A stretch of 64,000 bases of DNA from Streptomyces candidus (GCF_014207445.1 NZ_JACHEM010000002.1:248001-312000); one strand, 5' to 3'; counted from the stretch's first letter, positions 9,603 to 18,998 are shown. Translations and numbers: made by a program. The notes: generated by a model not told the origin, from the letters alone.

Positions 9603-9640
9603 GAAGGGGCCGCACCGGATGTCACCGGTGCGGCCCCTTC
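9603..9640 (-). terminator. Terminator of the fadA-fadB operon
   Basis: A perfect 16-bp stem, GAAGGGGCCGCACCGG (9603-9618) with 9625-9640, encloses a 6-nt loop, just beyond the fadB stop at 9651. Confidence 0.85.
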
Positions 9641-9650
9641 CTCGCGAACG

Positions 9651-11783
9651 CTACGCGGGCACGCTCGCCACGCCCTGCGCCAGGAACTTCCTGCCGGTGG
9701 CGCGCTCCGAGTAGCCCTCACGGTCCAGGTACGGCGTGATGCCGCCCAGGTGGAAGGGCCAGCCCGCGCCGGTGATCAGGCACAGGTCGATGTCCTGGGG
9801 CTCGGCCACGACGCCCTCGTCGAGCATCAGGCGGATCTCCTGCGCGACCGCGTCCATGACCCGGGTGCGGACCTGCTCCTCGGTCAGGACGGAGTCGCCC
9901 TGCTTGAGGAGCGCGGCGACCTCGGGGTCAAGCTCGGGCTTGCCCGAGTCGTAGACGTAGAAGCCGCGCTTGCCGGCCTTGACCACGGCGGCCAGGTTCG
10001 GCGAGACCGTGAAGCGGTCCGGGAAGGCCCGGTTCAGGGTCTCGGAGACGTGCAGGCCGATGGCCGGGCCGACCAGCTCCAGGAGGACCAGCGGCGACAT
10101 CGGGAGACCGAGGGGCTCGACGGCCTTCTCGGCGACGGCGACCGGGGTGCCCTCGTCGATGACGTTCTGGATCTCGCCCATGAAGCGGGTCAGGATGCGG
10201 TTGACCACGAACGCCGGGGCGTCCTTGACCAGGACGGCCGACTTCTTCAGCTTGCGCGCGACACCGAAGGCGGTGGCCAGCGACGCGTCGTCCGTCTTCT
10301 CGCCCCGGACGATCTCCAGCAGCGGGAGGACCGCGACCGGGTTGAAGAAGTGGAAGCCGACGACCCGCTCGGGGTGCTGGAGCTTCGACGCCATCTCGGT
10401 GATGGAGAGGGAGGAGGTGTTCGTGGCGAGGATCGCGTGGGCGGGGGCGACCGCCTCGACCTCCGCGAACACCTGCTGCTTGACCGACATCTCCTCGAAG
10501 ACCGCTTCGATGACGAAGTCGGCGTCGGCGAAGCCCTCGGCCTTGTCCAGGACACCGGTGACCAGGGCCTTGAGGCGGTTGGCCTTGTCCTGGTTGATCC
10601 GGCCCTTGCCGCGGAGCTTCTCGATCTCCGTGTGGACGTAGCCCACGCCCTTGTCGATGCGCTCCTGGTCGATGTCGGTCAGGACGACCGGCACCTCCAG
10701 GCGGCGCAGGAACAGGAGGGCGAGCTGCGAGGCCATCAGGCCCGCACCGACGACGCCGACCTTGGTGACCGGGCGCGCCAGGGACTTGTCCGGGGCACCG
10801 GCCGGGCGCTTGGCGCGCTTCTGGACCAGGTTGAACGCGTAGATGCCGGAGCGGAGTTCGCCGCCCATGATCAGGTCGGCGAGGGCCTGGTCCTCGGCGT
10901 CGAAGCCGGCGGCCAGGTCACCGGACTTGGCGGCCTCGATGATGTCCAGCGCGCGGTAGGCGGCCGGGGCCGCGCCGTGCACCTTGGAGTCGGCGACGAA
11001 GCGGCCACGGGCCACGGCCGCGTCCCACGCCTCGCCGCGGTCGATCTCCGGGCGCTGCACCTGGAGTTCGCCGCGCAGGACCGCGGAGGTCCAGATGAGC
11101 GACTGCTCCAGGAAGTCGGCGCCCTCGAAGATCGCGTCGGCGATGCCCAGCTCGTAGACCTGTCCGGCCTTGAGCTGGCGGTTCTGGTTCAGCGAGTTCT
11201 CGATGATGACCGAGACGGCCTTGTCCGCGCCGATCAGGTTGGGCAGAAGGGCGCAGCCGCCCCAGCCCGGGACCAGACCGAGGAAGACCTCGGGCAGCGA
11301 GAACGCCGCGATCGAGGAGGAGACGGTGCGGTACGAGCAGTGCAGGCCGACCTCGACGCCGCCGCCCATCGCCGCGCCGTTGTAGTACGCGAAGGTGGGG
11401 ACCGCGAGGTGCGAGAGGCGGCGGAAGACGTCGTGGCCGCCCTTGCCGATGGCGAGCGCGTCCTCGTGGCGCTTCAGCAGTTCCACGCCCTTGAGGTCGG
11501 CGCCGACCGCGAAGATGAACGGCTTGCCGGTGATGCCGATGCCGACGATGGTGCCCTCGGCGGCCTCCTTCTCGACCTGGTCGACGGCGGCGTCGAGGTT
11601 CGCCAGCGACTGGGGGCCGAAGGTGGTCGGCTTGGTGTGGTCCAGCCCGTTGTCCAGGGTGATGAGGGCGAAGTTGCCCCCGCCGCCCGGGAGTTCCAGG
11701 TGGCGTACGTGCGCCTGGGTGACGACCTCGTCCGGGAACAGCTCGGCCGCGCCCTTCAAGAGCTCAGAGGTAGGGGTGCTCAC
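9651..11783 (-). CDS. fadB: Fatty acid oxidation complex alpha subunit (enoyl-CoA hydratase / 3-hydroxyacyl-CoA dehydrogenase)
   Basis: A 710-residue bifunctional beta-oxidation enzyme. The N-terminal crotonase domain (about 1-300) has the oxyanion segments GADLKGVELL and AMGGGVEVGLH. The NAD-binding 3-hydroxyacyl-CoA dehydrogenase domain begins near 345 with VGVVGAGLMA, and VVGFHFFNPV is its signature; the C-terminal dehydrogenase repeats follow. The GTG start at 11783 overlaps the thiolase stop (GTGA) and has GGAGG 6 nt upstream; an upstream extension would run into fadA. With the adjacent thiolase it completes hydration, oxidation and thiolysis of acyl-CoA. Confidence 0.93.
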   Translation of the reverse strand: MSTPTSELLKGAAELFPDEVVTQAHVRHLELPGGGGNFALITLDNGLDHTKPTTFGPQSLANLDAAVDQVEKEAAEGTIVGIGITGKPFIFAVGADLKGVELLKRHEDALAIGKGGHDVFRRLSHLAVPTFAYYNGAAMGGGVEVGLHCSYRTVSSSIAAFSLPEVFLGLVPGWGGCALLPNLIGADKAVSVIIENSLNQNRQLKAGQVYELGIADAIFEGADFLEQSLIWTSAVLRGELQVQRPEIDRGEAWDAAVARGRFVADSKVHGAAPAAYRALDIIEAAKSGDLAAGFDAEDQALADLIMGGELRSGIYAFNLVQKRAKRPAGAPDKSLARPVTKVGVVGAGLMASQLALLFLRRLEVPVVLTDIDQERIDKGVGYVHTEIEKLRGKGRINQDKANRLKALVTGVLDKAEGFADADFVIEAVFEEMSVKQQVFAEVEAVAPAHAILATNTSSLSITEMASKLQHPERVVGFHFFNPVAVLPLLEIVRGEKTDDASLATAFGVARKLKKSAVLVKDAPAFVVNRILTRFMGEIQNVIDEGTPVAVAEKAVEPLGLPMSPLVLLELVGPAIGLHVSETLNRAFPDRFTVSPNLAAVVKAGKRGFYVYDSGKPELDPEVAALLKQGDSVLTEEQVRTRVMDAVAQEIRLMLDEGVVAEPQDIDLCLITGAGWPFHLGGITPYLDREGYSERATGRKFLAQGVASVPA

Positions 11784-13000
11784 TTGTTGCCTCCGTCGAA
11801 GTGCGGGTTCTCCCAGATGACCGTTCCGCCCATGCCGAAGCCGACGCACATGCTCGTCAGGCCGTAGCGGACGTGCGGCTGGTCCTCGAACTGCCGGGCC
11901 AGCTGCGTCATCAGACGTACGCCGGAGGAGGCGAGGGGGTGGCCGAAGGCGATGGCGCCGCCGTACTGGTTCACCCGCGCGTCGTCCTCGGGGATGCCGA
12001 AGTGGTCGAGCATGGCCAGCACCTGCACGGCGAAGGCCTCGTTGATCTCGAACAGGCCGATGTCGCCGATCGTCAGGCCCGCCTTGGCGAGGGCCTTCTC
12101 GGTCGCCGGGACCGGGCCGATGCCCATGACCTCGGGCTCGACGCCCGCGAAGGCGTACGAGACCAGGCGCATCTTGACCGGGAGGCCGAGCTCGCGCGCG
12201 ACGTCCTCGGCGGCGATCAGGGACGCGGTGGCGCCGTCGTTCAGACCGGCGGCGTTACCGGCGGTGACGCGGCCGTGCGGGCGGAACGGCGTCTTGAGGC
12301 CCGCGAGGGACTCCAGGGTCGTACCCGGGCGCATCGGCTCGTCGGCGGTGGCCAGGCCCCAGCCGGTCTCGCCTGCCTCGGCGTTCGTGCGGCGCACGGC
12401 CACCGGCACCAGGTCGGCCTGGATCTTGCCGTCCGCGTACGCCTTGGCGGCCTTCTCCTGCGAGCGCACCGCGTACTCGTCGGCGCGCTGCTTGGAGATG
12501 CCGGGGTAGCGGTCGTGCAGGTTCTCTGCGGTCATGCCCATGAAGAGGGCCGACTCGTCGACGAGCTTGTCGGAGACGAAGCGCGGGTTGGGGTCGACGC
12601 CCTCACCCATGGGGTGGCGGCCCATGTGCTCGACACCACCGGCGACGGCGATGTCGTACGCACCGAGGGACACGCCGCCCGCGACGGCCGTCACGGCGGT
12701 CATCGCGCCGGCGCACATGCGGTCGATCGAGTAGCCGGGGACGCTCGTCGGCAGGCCGGCGAGGATGCCCGCGGTGCGGCCCAGGGTGAGGCCCTGGTCG
12801 CCGATCTGCGTGGTCGCGGCGAGGGCGACCTCGTCGATGCGTGCGGGGTCGAGGTCCGGGTTGCGGCGCAGCAGCTCCCGGATCGCCTTCACGACGAGAT
12901 CGTCGGCCCGGGTCTCGTGGTAGATGCCCTTCGGGCCCGCCTTGCCGAACGGGGTGCGGACGCCGTCGACGAAGACGACGTCCCTGACGGTACGAGGCAC
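11780..13000 (-). CDS. fadA: Acetyl-CoA C-acyltransferase (thiolase)
   Basis: A 406-residue thiolase releasing acetyl-CoA from 3-ketoacyl-CoA, the last beta-oxidation step. The acyl-accepting cysteine lies in SIDRMCAGAM (C96), the catalytic histidine in GGAIAFGHPL, and the second cysteine in SMCVGFGMG near the C-terminus. NEAFA is also present. The GTG at 13000 follows GGAGGAGAG and removes a non-conserved extension. First gene of the fadA-fadB operon; a TTAC-N2-GTAA palindrome lies about 90 bp upstream. Confidence 0.94.
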   Translation of the reverse strand: MPRTVRDVVFVDGVRTPFGKAGPKGIYHETRADDLVVKAIRELLRRNPDLDPARIDEVALAATTQIGDQGLTLGRTAGILAGLPTSVPGYSIDRMCAGAMTAVTAVAGGVSLGAYDIAVAGGVEHMGRHPMGEGVDPNPRFVSDKLVDESALFMGMTAENLHDRYPGISKQRADEYAVRSQEKAAKAYADGKIQADLVPVAVRRTNAEAGETGWGLATADEPMRPGTTLESLAGLKTPFRPHGRVTAGNAAGLNDGATASLIAAEDVARELGLPVKMRLVSYAFAGVEPEVMGIGPVPATEKALAKAGLTIGDIGLFEINEAFAVQVLAMLDHFGIPEDDARVNQYGGAIAFGHPLASSGVRLMTQLARQFEDQPHVRYGLTSMCVGFGMGGTVIWENPHFDGGNK

Positions 13001-13087
13001 GATTGGCTCTCCTCCGGGGTGCGGGGTGTGCTGCTGCCGGTGTACGGATACGCCGAGGTGGACGCGTCCGCACACCCATCATGCTAC

Positions 13088-13097
13088 TTACGAGTAA
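13088..13097. promoter_or_regulatory. Palindromic operator candidate upstream of fadA
   Basis: TTACGAGTAA is a perfect 10-bp palindrome with TTAC/GTAA half-sites, in the AT-richest part of the fadA leader. Its position fits an operator for a TetR- or FadR-type lipid regulator. No regulator gene is adjacent, so the cognate protein is unknown. Confidence 0.4.
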
Positions 13098-13185
13098 CCA
13101 AGCTGCCCAGTCCCCACGGCCGGAGCGGTGAAGGTCACACTCCGGACGCGGCATTCGGACGCCGTTGCCCGCCCCGTTGCGCACG

Positions 13186-13219
13186 GCAGCCCCCGGCCGT
13201 GGTGACGGCCGGGGGCTGC
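13186..13219 (-). terminator. Terminator of rnd
   Basis: GCAGCCCCCGGCCGT (13186-13200) pairs perfectly with 13205-13219 across a GGTG loop, 20 bp beyond the rnd stop. Confidence 0.85.
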
Positions 13220-13238
13220 GGAGTGCGGGGTACGGAGG

Positions 13239-14534
13239 TCAGGACTCCTCCACCGGAGCGGGCGCGGTGGCGGCGAGGGCCTTCGCGAGGAGTGGGGCGA
13301 CCAGCTCGATCTGCCACTGCCTCGCCCCGTACGACGCCAGCGCCTCGGCCACCTTCTCCTCCGTCGCGGGCTTCGGCGGTTCCCAGCAGACCCGGCGCAC
13401 GGTGTCCGGGGTGACCAGGTTCTCCTGCGGCATGTTGATCTCCTCGGCCTGCGCCGAGACCGCCGCCCGTGCTGCCGAGAGCCGGGCCGCCGCGGCAGGG
13501 TCCTTGTCGGCCCAGGAGCGGGGCGGCGGGGGGCCCGCCACCGCCTGTCCCGGCTGAGGGAGCTCGATGTCGGGCAGGGCCTTGGCGCGGTCGATCGCCG
13601 CCTGCCACTGCTCGAGCTGGCGCCGGCTCATCCGGTTGCCGAAGCCCGGCAGGGCGGCGAGCGCGTTGGCGTTGAGGGGTACGGCCAGCGAGGCCTCGAC
13701 GATCGCCGAGTCGCTCAGCACCTTGCCGGGCGACACGTCGCGCCGCTGCGCGATCGCGTCGCGGGCGGGCCACAGCTCCCGGACGACCGCCAGCCGACGA
13801 CGGCCGCGGACCTTGTGCATCCCCGAGGTGCGGCGCCACGGGTCCTTGCGCGGCGGCGCGGGCGGCGCCTCGGCGATCGCCCGGAACTCCTGCAGGGCCC
13901 AGTCCAGCTTGCCCTGGCGGTCCAGCTCCTTCTCCAGGGCGTCGCGCAGGTCGACGAGGAGCTCCACGTCGAGGGCGGCGTAGCGCAGCCACGGTTCGGG
14001 GAGCGGGCGGGTGGACCAGTCGACGGCGGAGTGGCCCTTCTCCAGGGCGTACCCGAGGAGATTTTCGACGATCGCGCCGAGGCCGACGCGCGGAACGCCC
14101 GCAAGGCGGCCCGCCAGCTCGGTGTCGAAGATGCGGGTGGGGATCATGCCTATTTCGCGCAGGCACGGGAGGTCCTGGGTCGCCGCGTGCAGCACCCACT
14201 CCGCGTCGGCGATGGCGTCGCCCAGGGCGGTGAGGTCGGGACAGCCGACCGGGTCGATCAGCGCGCTGCCCGCACCCTCGCGGCGCAGCTGCACGAGGTA
14301 GGCCCGCTGCCCGTACCGGTAGCCGGACGCGCGTTCGGCGTCCACGGCCACGGGGCCGGTTCCGGCCGCGAAGGCGGCGATGACTTCGTCGAGGGCCTCC
14401 TGCGTCGCCACCACGGGGGGAACGCCCTCGCGTGGTGCCAGCAACGGGATCGGCGCCGGTTCGACGTCGTCCGGGGGAGCGCCCCCGGTGGTTCGCAGGT
14501 CTGCTTCTGCTGCGGTCTCTTGGGCGTCGGTCAC
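13239..14534 (-). CDS. rnd: Ribonuclease D
   Basis: A 431-residue 3'-5' exoribonuclease of the DEDDy family for stable-RNA processing. The exonuclease domain (about 55-240) carries VAVDAERASG (DxE), ATQDLPCL and RYAALDVELL (the final acidic/Tyr motif). An HRDC domain follows around 275-350, then an actinobacterial C-terminal extension. The GTG at 14534 has no Shine-Dalgarno but lies 6 nt after TACCCT (14541-14546 on the minus strand), a leaderless arrangement. The upstream palindrome at 14562-14593 separates it from the response regulator gene. Confidence 0.9.
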   Translation of the reverse strand: MTDAQETAAEADLRTTGGAPPDDVEPAPIPLLAPREGVPPVVATQEALDEVIAAFAAGTGPVAVDAERASGYRYGQRAYLVQLRREGAGSALIDPVGCPDLTALGDAIADAEWVLHAATQDLPCLREIGMIPTRIFDTELAGRLAGVPRVGLGAIVENLLGYALEKGHSAVDWSTRPLPEPWLRYAALDVELLVDLRDALEKELDRQGKLDWALQEFRAIAEAPPAPPRKDPWRRTSGMHKVRGRRRLAVVRELWPARDAIAQRRDVSPGKVLSDSAIVEASLAVPLNANALAALPGFGNRMSRRQLEQWQAAIDRAKALPDIELPQPGQAVAGPPPPRSWADKDPAAAARLSAARAAVSAQAEEINMPQENLVTPDTVRRVCWEPPKPATEEKVAEALASYGARQWQIELVAPLLAKALAATAPAPVEES

Positions 14535-14561
14535 TTGCCCAGGGTATCTGTGTATGACAGA

Positions 14562-14593
14562 AGCCCGGCGACGGAACGTTCCGTCGCCGGGCT
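14562..14593 (-). terminator. Uninterrupted 32-bp palindrome, terminator of the response regulator gene
   Basis: AGCCCGGCGACGGAAC (14562-14577) is followed directly by its exact reverse complement (14578-14593). As RNA it would fold into a very strong hairpin. It lies 85 bp beyond the response regulator stop and about 16 bp before the rnd -10 element. Confidence 0.75.
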
Positions 14594-14678
14594 CGGGGTG
14601 TCGGGGGACACCTGTCATACGGTCGGGCGGTGCCCGTCCGGGTGCCTGGAGGTTCACCCGGCCAAGGCGCCCGGGGGG

Positions 14679-15344
14679 TCAGTGGATGATGCCGGTGCGC
14701 AGTGCGACGGCGACCATGCCGGCCCGGTCGCCCGTGCCGAGCTTGCGGGCGATGCGTGCCAGGTGGCTCTTGACGGTCAGGGCGGACAGGCCCATCGAGA
14801 CGCCGATGGCCTTGTTGGACTGGCCCTCCGCGACGAGGCGCAGTACTTCGACCTCGCGGCCGGAGAGCTCGCGGTAGCCGCCCGGGTGGTTGGGGGAGCC
14901 CGGCGGACGGCGGTGCATGCGGGCGGCCGCGGCACCGATGGGGGCGGCGCCGGGGCGGCCGGGGTGGTGGCCGATGGCGTTGCGGGTGCCGGTGACGACA
15001 TAGCCCTTCACACCGCCGGCGAGGGCGTTGCGCACGGCGCCGATGTCGTCGGCCGCGGACAGGGCCAGCCCGTTGGGCCAGCCCGCCGCTCTGGTCTCTG
15101 ACAGCAGGGTGAGGCCGGAACCGTCGGGGAGGTGGACGTCGGCGACGCAGATGTCACGGGGGTGGCCGATGCGGGGGCGGGCCTCGGCGATGGAGGACGC
15201 TTCGATGACGTCACGGACTCCGAGGGCCCACAGGTGGCGGGTGACGGTGGAGCGGACGCGCGGGTCGGCCACGACGACCATGGCGGTCGGCTTGGTCGGC
15301 CGGTAGGCGCCAAGGCTTGCGGGCTGCTCAAGGAGAACGGACAC
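14679..15344 (-). CDS. Orphan response regulator, NarL/LuxR type
   Basis: A 221-residue regulator with an N-terminal receiver-like domain and a C-terminal LuxR helix-turn-helix. The likely phosphoacceptor is D69 in CVADVHLPDG; the receiver is short and its second half is followed by a Gly/Pro/Arg-rich linker. The HTH begins at LSGREVEVLRLVAEGQSNKA near residue 150. The GTG at 15344 has GGAGG 4 nt upstream. No histidine kinase gene is adjacent. I recall a conserved regulator at the equivalent place next to rnd and hemE in S. coelicolor; its targets are unknown to me. Confidence 0.82.
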   Translation of the reverse strand: MSVLLEQPASLGAYRPTKPTAMVVVADPRVRSTVTRHLWALGVRDVIEASSIAEARPRIGHPRDICVADVHLPDGSGLTLLSETRAAGWPNGLALSAADDIGAVRNALAGGVKGYVVTGTRNAIGHHPGRPGAAPIGAAAARMHRRPPGSPNHPGGYRELSGREVEVLRLVAEGQSNKAIGVSMGLSALTVKSHLARIARKLGTGDRAGMVAVALRTGIIH

Positions 15345-15545
15345 CAGGCCTCCGGGGGGAGTGGCGGGAAGGCTCCGGCTTGAGAGGGTCAAGCCGGGGC
15401 GAACCGTGCTGGAAGGGTCAATGACCTCTTCGGCAGCAATCCCGCCCGGCTTTAGGGAAAGATCACAAATTGATGAGTAACAATTCGGGCAATTAGGACG
15501 GGCGATCGAGGGGGTCCCTGACCCGGGCGGTCGGTGGAGAGGCCG

Positions 15546-16241
15546 TCAGGGCGTCTGCGGACCGCGCCGCTGCGGGAGCGACACCACGCCCGGCACATTC
15601 TGCAGCCCCTGCTCGGGCCCGGCCGCCGGGGCCGGGGGCAGACCCGCGACCTGGCACAGCAGGTCGCACCACGCGGCGAGGTGGGACGCCGTGTCCGGCA
15701 CGCCGCCGAGCCCCTCGCGCGGCGTCCAGGACGCCCGGATCTCGATCTGGGTCGCGGGCCTGCGGCCGGACAGGCCCCCGAAGTAGTGCGAACCCGCCCG
15801 GGTGACCGTGCCGCTCGCCTCCCCGTACGACAGACCCCGCGCCTCCATCGCGCCGGTCAGCCACGACCAGCACACCTCGGGCAGCAGCGGATCGGCTGCC
15901 ATCTCCGGTTCCAGCTCCGCCCGTACGAGCGTCACCAGGCGGAAGGTGCCCTGCCAGGCGTCGTGTCCTGCCGGGTCGTGCAGCAGGATCAGACGGCCGT
16001 CGGCCAGGTCCTCGTCGCCGTCTACGACGGCCGACTCCAGCGCGTACGCGTACGGGGCGAGCCGCTTGGGTGGCTTGGTCGGGTCGATCTCCACCTCGGG
16101 ACGCAGCCGGGCGGCGCGCAGCGCGTCCACCGCCTGACGGAACGGGAGCGGGGCGGTGTTGTCCTCCATGTCTTCCCTGCTGTTGCTGCCGTGCGAGTGA
16201 CCGTGCGCGTCATCTGAAAATCGTCCCTGAGCCGGAGCCAT
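15546..16241 (-). CDS. DUF3000 family protein
   Basis: A 231-residue soluble protein of an uncharacterised actinobacterial family. LPFRQAVDALRAARLRPEVE and CWSWLTGAMEARGLSY are family-like segments. No catalytic motif is apparent. The ATG at 16241 lies 7 nt after TACCCT (16249-16254, minus strand), suggesting a leaderless message; an ATG at 16169 is an alternative giving 207 residues. It is divergent from hemE with a 91-bp shared promoter gap, an arrangement I recall as conserved in Streptomyces. Confidence 0.75.
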   Translation of the reverse strand: MAPAQGRFSDDAHGHSHGSNSREDMEDNTAPLPFRQAVDALRAARLRPEVEIDPTKPPKRLAPYAYALESAVVDGDEDLADGRLILLHDPAGHDAWQGTFRLVTLVRAELEPEMAADPLLPEVCWSWLTGAMEARGLSYGEASGTVTRAGSHYFGGLSGRRPATQIEIRASWTPREGLGGVPDTASHLAAWCDLLCQVAGLPPAPAAGPEQGLQNVPGVVSLPQRRGPQTP

Positions 16242-16332
16242 GCGGGGAAGGGTAGGCGGAAGGGGGACCCGACAGCGGGAGAGACACCCGGCCCGGGGCG
16301 AGTGCTTCTCGGCGCGTGCGAAGATTCTGGGC

Positions 16333-17400
16333 GTGAGTGCCAACCAAAGCCCCACGGGCCGACCGCAGAGCAAGACGTACGACTCCGCCTTCATGAAGGC
16401 GTGCAGGCGCGAGGCGGTGCCGCACACGCCGGTGTGGTTCATGCGGCAGGCGGGGCGCTCGCTGCCCGAGTACCTGAAGGTGCGCGAGGGAGTCCCGATG
16501 CTGGAGTCGTGCATGCGGCCCGAGCTGGTCAAGGAGATCACCCTCCAGCCGGTGCGCCGCCACAAGGTCGACGCGGCCATCTACTTCAGCGACATCGTCG
16601 TCCCGCTCAAGGCGATCGGCGTCGACCTCGACATCAAGCCGGGCGTCGGACCGGTGGTCGCCGAGCCCATCCGCACCCGCGCCGACCTGGACCGCCTCCG
16701 TGACCTGACCCCCGACGACGTCTGGTACGTCCGTGAGGCGATCGGGATGCTGGTGGAGGAACTGGGCGAGACCCCGCTGATCGGCTTCGCGGGCGCGCCC
16801 TTCACCCTGGCCAGTTACCTCGTGGAGGGCGGCCCGTCCCGCAACCACGAGAACACCAAGGCCATGATGTACGGCGACCCGCAGCTGTGGGCCGACCTCG
16901 TGGACCGGCTGGCGGACATCACCGGCGCGTTCCTGAAGGTGCAGATCGAGGCGGGCGCCTCGGCCGTCCAGCTCTTCGACTCCTGGGTGGGGGCGCTGGC
17001 CCCCGCCGACTACGTGCGGTCCGTGCTGCCCGCCTCCGCGAAGGTCTTCGACGCGGTCGCCCCGTACGACGTGCCGCGCATCCACTTCGGCGTGGGCACC
17101 GGCGAGCTGCTCGGCCTGATGGGCGAGGCCGGCGCGGACGTCGTCGGCGTCGACTGGCGGGTGCCGCTGGACGAGGCGGCCCGCCGGGTCGGCCCGGGCA
17201 AGGCGCTCCAGGGGAACCTGGACCCCGCCGTCCTCTTCGCCGGCCCGCAGGCCGTGCAGGCGAAGACGGACGAGGTGCTGGCCGCGGCGAAGGACCTGGA
17301 GGGCCACGTCTTCAACCTCGGCCACGGGGTGCTGCCGTCGATGGACCCGGACGCGCTCTCGCGGCTCGTGGAGTACGTCCACACGCGGACCGCTCGCTGA
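16333..17400 (+). CDS. hemE: Uroporphyrinogen decarboxylase
   Basis: A 355-residue enzyme converting uroporphyrinogen III to coproporphyrinogen III in the cytoplasm. VWFMRQAGRSLPEY is the family signature, GFAGAPFTLASYLVEGG the second conserved block and GHGVLPSMDPD lies near the C-terminus; length is typical. The GTG at 16333 lies 6 nt after AAGATT (16321-16326) with no Shine-Dalgarno, so it is probably leaderless. Its product feeds the CgoX-ChdC route encoded about 3 kb downstream. Confidence 0.95.
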   Translation: MSANQSPTGRPQSKTYDSAFMKACRREAVPHTPVWFMRQAGRSLPEYLKVREGVPMLESCMRPELVKEITLQPVRRHKVDAAIYFSDIVVPLKAIGVDLDIKPGVGPVVAEPIRTRADLDRLRDLTPDDVWYVREAIGMLVEELGETPLIGFAGAPFTLASYLVEGGPSRNHENTKAMMYGDPQLWADLVDRLADITGAFLKVQIEAGASAVQLFDSWVGALAPADYVRSVLPASAKVFDAVAPYDVPRIHFGVGTGELLGLMGEAGADVVGVDWRVPLDEAARRVGPGKALQGNLDPAVLFAGPQAVQAKTDEVLAAAKDLEGHVFNLGHGVLPSMDPDALSRLVEYVHTRTAR

Positions 17401-17514
17401 CGGAGGCCGACGGAGCACGGGGGCCTCGCCCCGGCGTGGCCCCGCCTCCGCCGGAGCGACGCTCTCGTACAGCCCTCTGCAACTCCCCGTCGCACGACGG
17501 CAGCTGACGGTCGG

Positions 17515-18903
17515 TCAGCCGCCGGCCTGCCGTACCGCCGCGACTGCCTTGCGGGCGGCGACCAGGACCGGGTCCCAGACCGGGGAGAACGGCGGGGCGT
17601 ATCCCAGGTCCAGGGCGGTCATCTGATCGACCGTCATGCCCGCGGTCAGCGCCACGGCCGCGACGTCCACGCGTTTGCCCGCGCCCTCGCGGCCCACGAT
17701 CTGGACGCCGAGGAGCCGGCCGGTGCGCCGCTCGGCGATCATCTTGACGGTCATGAGGGAGGCGCCGGGGTAGTAGCCGGCCCGGCTCGTCGACTCGACG
17801 CGGACGGTGACGAACTGCAGGCCCTCCGCCCTGGCGTCCTTCTCGCGCAGGCCGGTACGGGCGATCTCCAGGTCGCAGACCTTGCTGACGGCGGTGCCCA
17901 CGACGCCCGGGAAGGTGGCGTAACCGCCGCCGGCGTTGGAGCCGATGACCTGGCCGTGCTTGTTGGCGTGCGTGCCCAGGGCGATGTGCCGCAGCTGGCC
18001 CGACACCAGGTCCAGGACCTCGACGCAGTCGCCGCCCGCCCAGATGTTCTCGGAACCGCGCACCCGCATGGACAGATCGGTGAGCAGGCCGCCGGACGGA
18101 CCGAGCGGGAGTCCCGCCTTCTCGGCGAGCGTGGTCTCCGGCTCCACGCCGATGCCGAGTACGACGACGTCCGCCGGGTATTCGGCGTCCTCGGTGGCGA
18201 CTCCGCTGACCCGGCCGTCGTCGCCGGTGAGGATCTTGCTGACCTCGGCGCCGGACACGGTGGTGATGCCCATGCCGTTCATCGCCTCGTGGACCAGGGC
18301 GCCCATGTCCGCGTCGAGGGTGGCCATCGGCTGTTCGCCCCGGTTGAGGACGGTGACCTCGTAGCCGCGGTGCAGGAGTGCCTCGGCCATCTCGACGCCG
18401 ATGTAACCGGCGCCCACGACCACCGCGCGACGGCCCTCGGTCTTCTCCAGGGTGTGGATCAGGGACTGGCCGTCCTCCAGGTTCTGCACCCCGTGCACAC
18501 CGGGCGCGTCGATGCCGGGGATCGGCGGACGGACCGGGCGGGCGCCCGTGGCGATGACGAGCTTGTCGTAAGCGGTCCAGACGTCGTTGCCGGTCTTGAG
18601 GTTGCGGGACCTGACGCGGTGGTTCGCCGGGTCGATCGCGGTGACCTCGGTCTGCATGCGCAGGTCGATGTCCCGCGCGCGGTGCTCCTCGGGCGTACGG
18701 GCGATCAGGTCGTCCACGGACGACACCTCACCGCCCACCCAGTACGGAATGCCGCAGGCGGAGTACGAGGTGAAATGGCCGCGCTCGAACGCGATGATCT
18801 TGAGGGCGTCCGGTCCCTTGAGGCGGCGGGCCTGGGAGGCGGCGGACATGCCGGTGGCGTCGCCGCCGATGACGAGGAGGGTCTCGGGCGAGGTGGTGGT
18901 CAT
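17515..18903 (-). CDS. FAD-dependent pyridine nucleotide-disulfide oxidoreductase (CoA-disulfide reductase-like)
   Basis: A 462-residue flavoprotein. An N-terminal FAD motif (LLVIGGDATGMSAASQARR), a single active-site cysteine in SYSACGIPYWVGG, an NAD(P)H motif VVVGAGYIGVEMAEALLHR near 165 and IWAGGDCVEV for FAD follow in order, with a C-terminal dimerisation domain. The one-cysteine pattern places it with CoA-disulfide reductases and NADH oxidases rather than dithiol reductases; no rhodanese domain is fused. The ATG at 18903 sits 6 nt after TACCGT (18910-18915, minus strand). Streptomyces use mycothiol, so the true substrate is uncertain. Convergent with hemE. Confidence 0.82.
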   Translation of the reverse strand: MTTTSPETLLVIGGDATGMSAASQARRLKGPDALKIIAFERGHFTSYSACGIPYWVGGEVSSVDDLIARTPEEHRARDIDLRMQTEVTAIDPANHRVRSRNLKTGNDVWTAYDKLVIATGARPVRPPIPGIDAPGVHGVQNLEDGQSLIHTLEKTEGRRAVVVGAGYIGVEMAEALLHRGYEVTVLNRGEQPMATLDADMGALVHEAMNGMGITTVSGAEVSKILTGDDGRVSGVATEDAEYPADVVVLGIGVEPETTLAEKAGLPLGPSGGLLTDLSMRVRGSENIWAGGDCVEVLDLVSGQLRHIALGTHANKHGQVIGSNAGGGYATFPGVVGTAVSKVCDLEIARTGLREKDARAEGLQFVTVRVESTSRAGYYPGASLMTVKMIAERRTGRLLGVQIVGREGAGKRVDVAAVALTAGMTVDQMTALDLGYAPPFSPVWDPVLVAARKAVAAVRQAGG

Positions 18904-18975
18904 GGCCACACGGTAGGGGCTGGCAGGGATGGGCGGGTGCCGGGGTACGGGAGCGGCGGGGAAGGGTGCGGAGGG

Positions 18976-18998
18976 GGCGGCTCCGCCGGGGAGCCGCC
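18976..18998 (-). terminator. Hairpin downstream of the DUF4349 gene
   Basis: GGCGGCTCC (18976-18984) pairs with GGAGCCGCC (18990-18998) across a 5-nt loop, between the DUF4349 stop and the next minus-strand gene. A modest terminator candidate. Confidence 0.4.
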
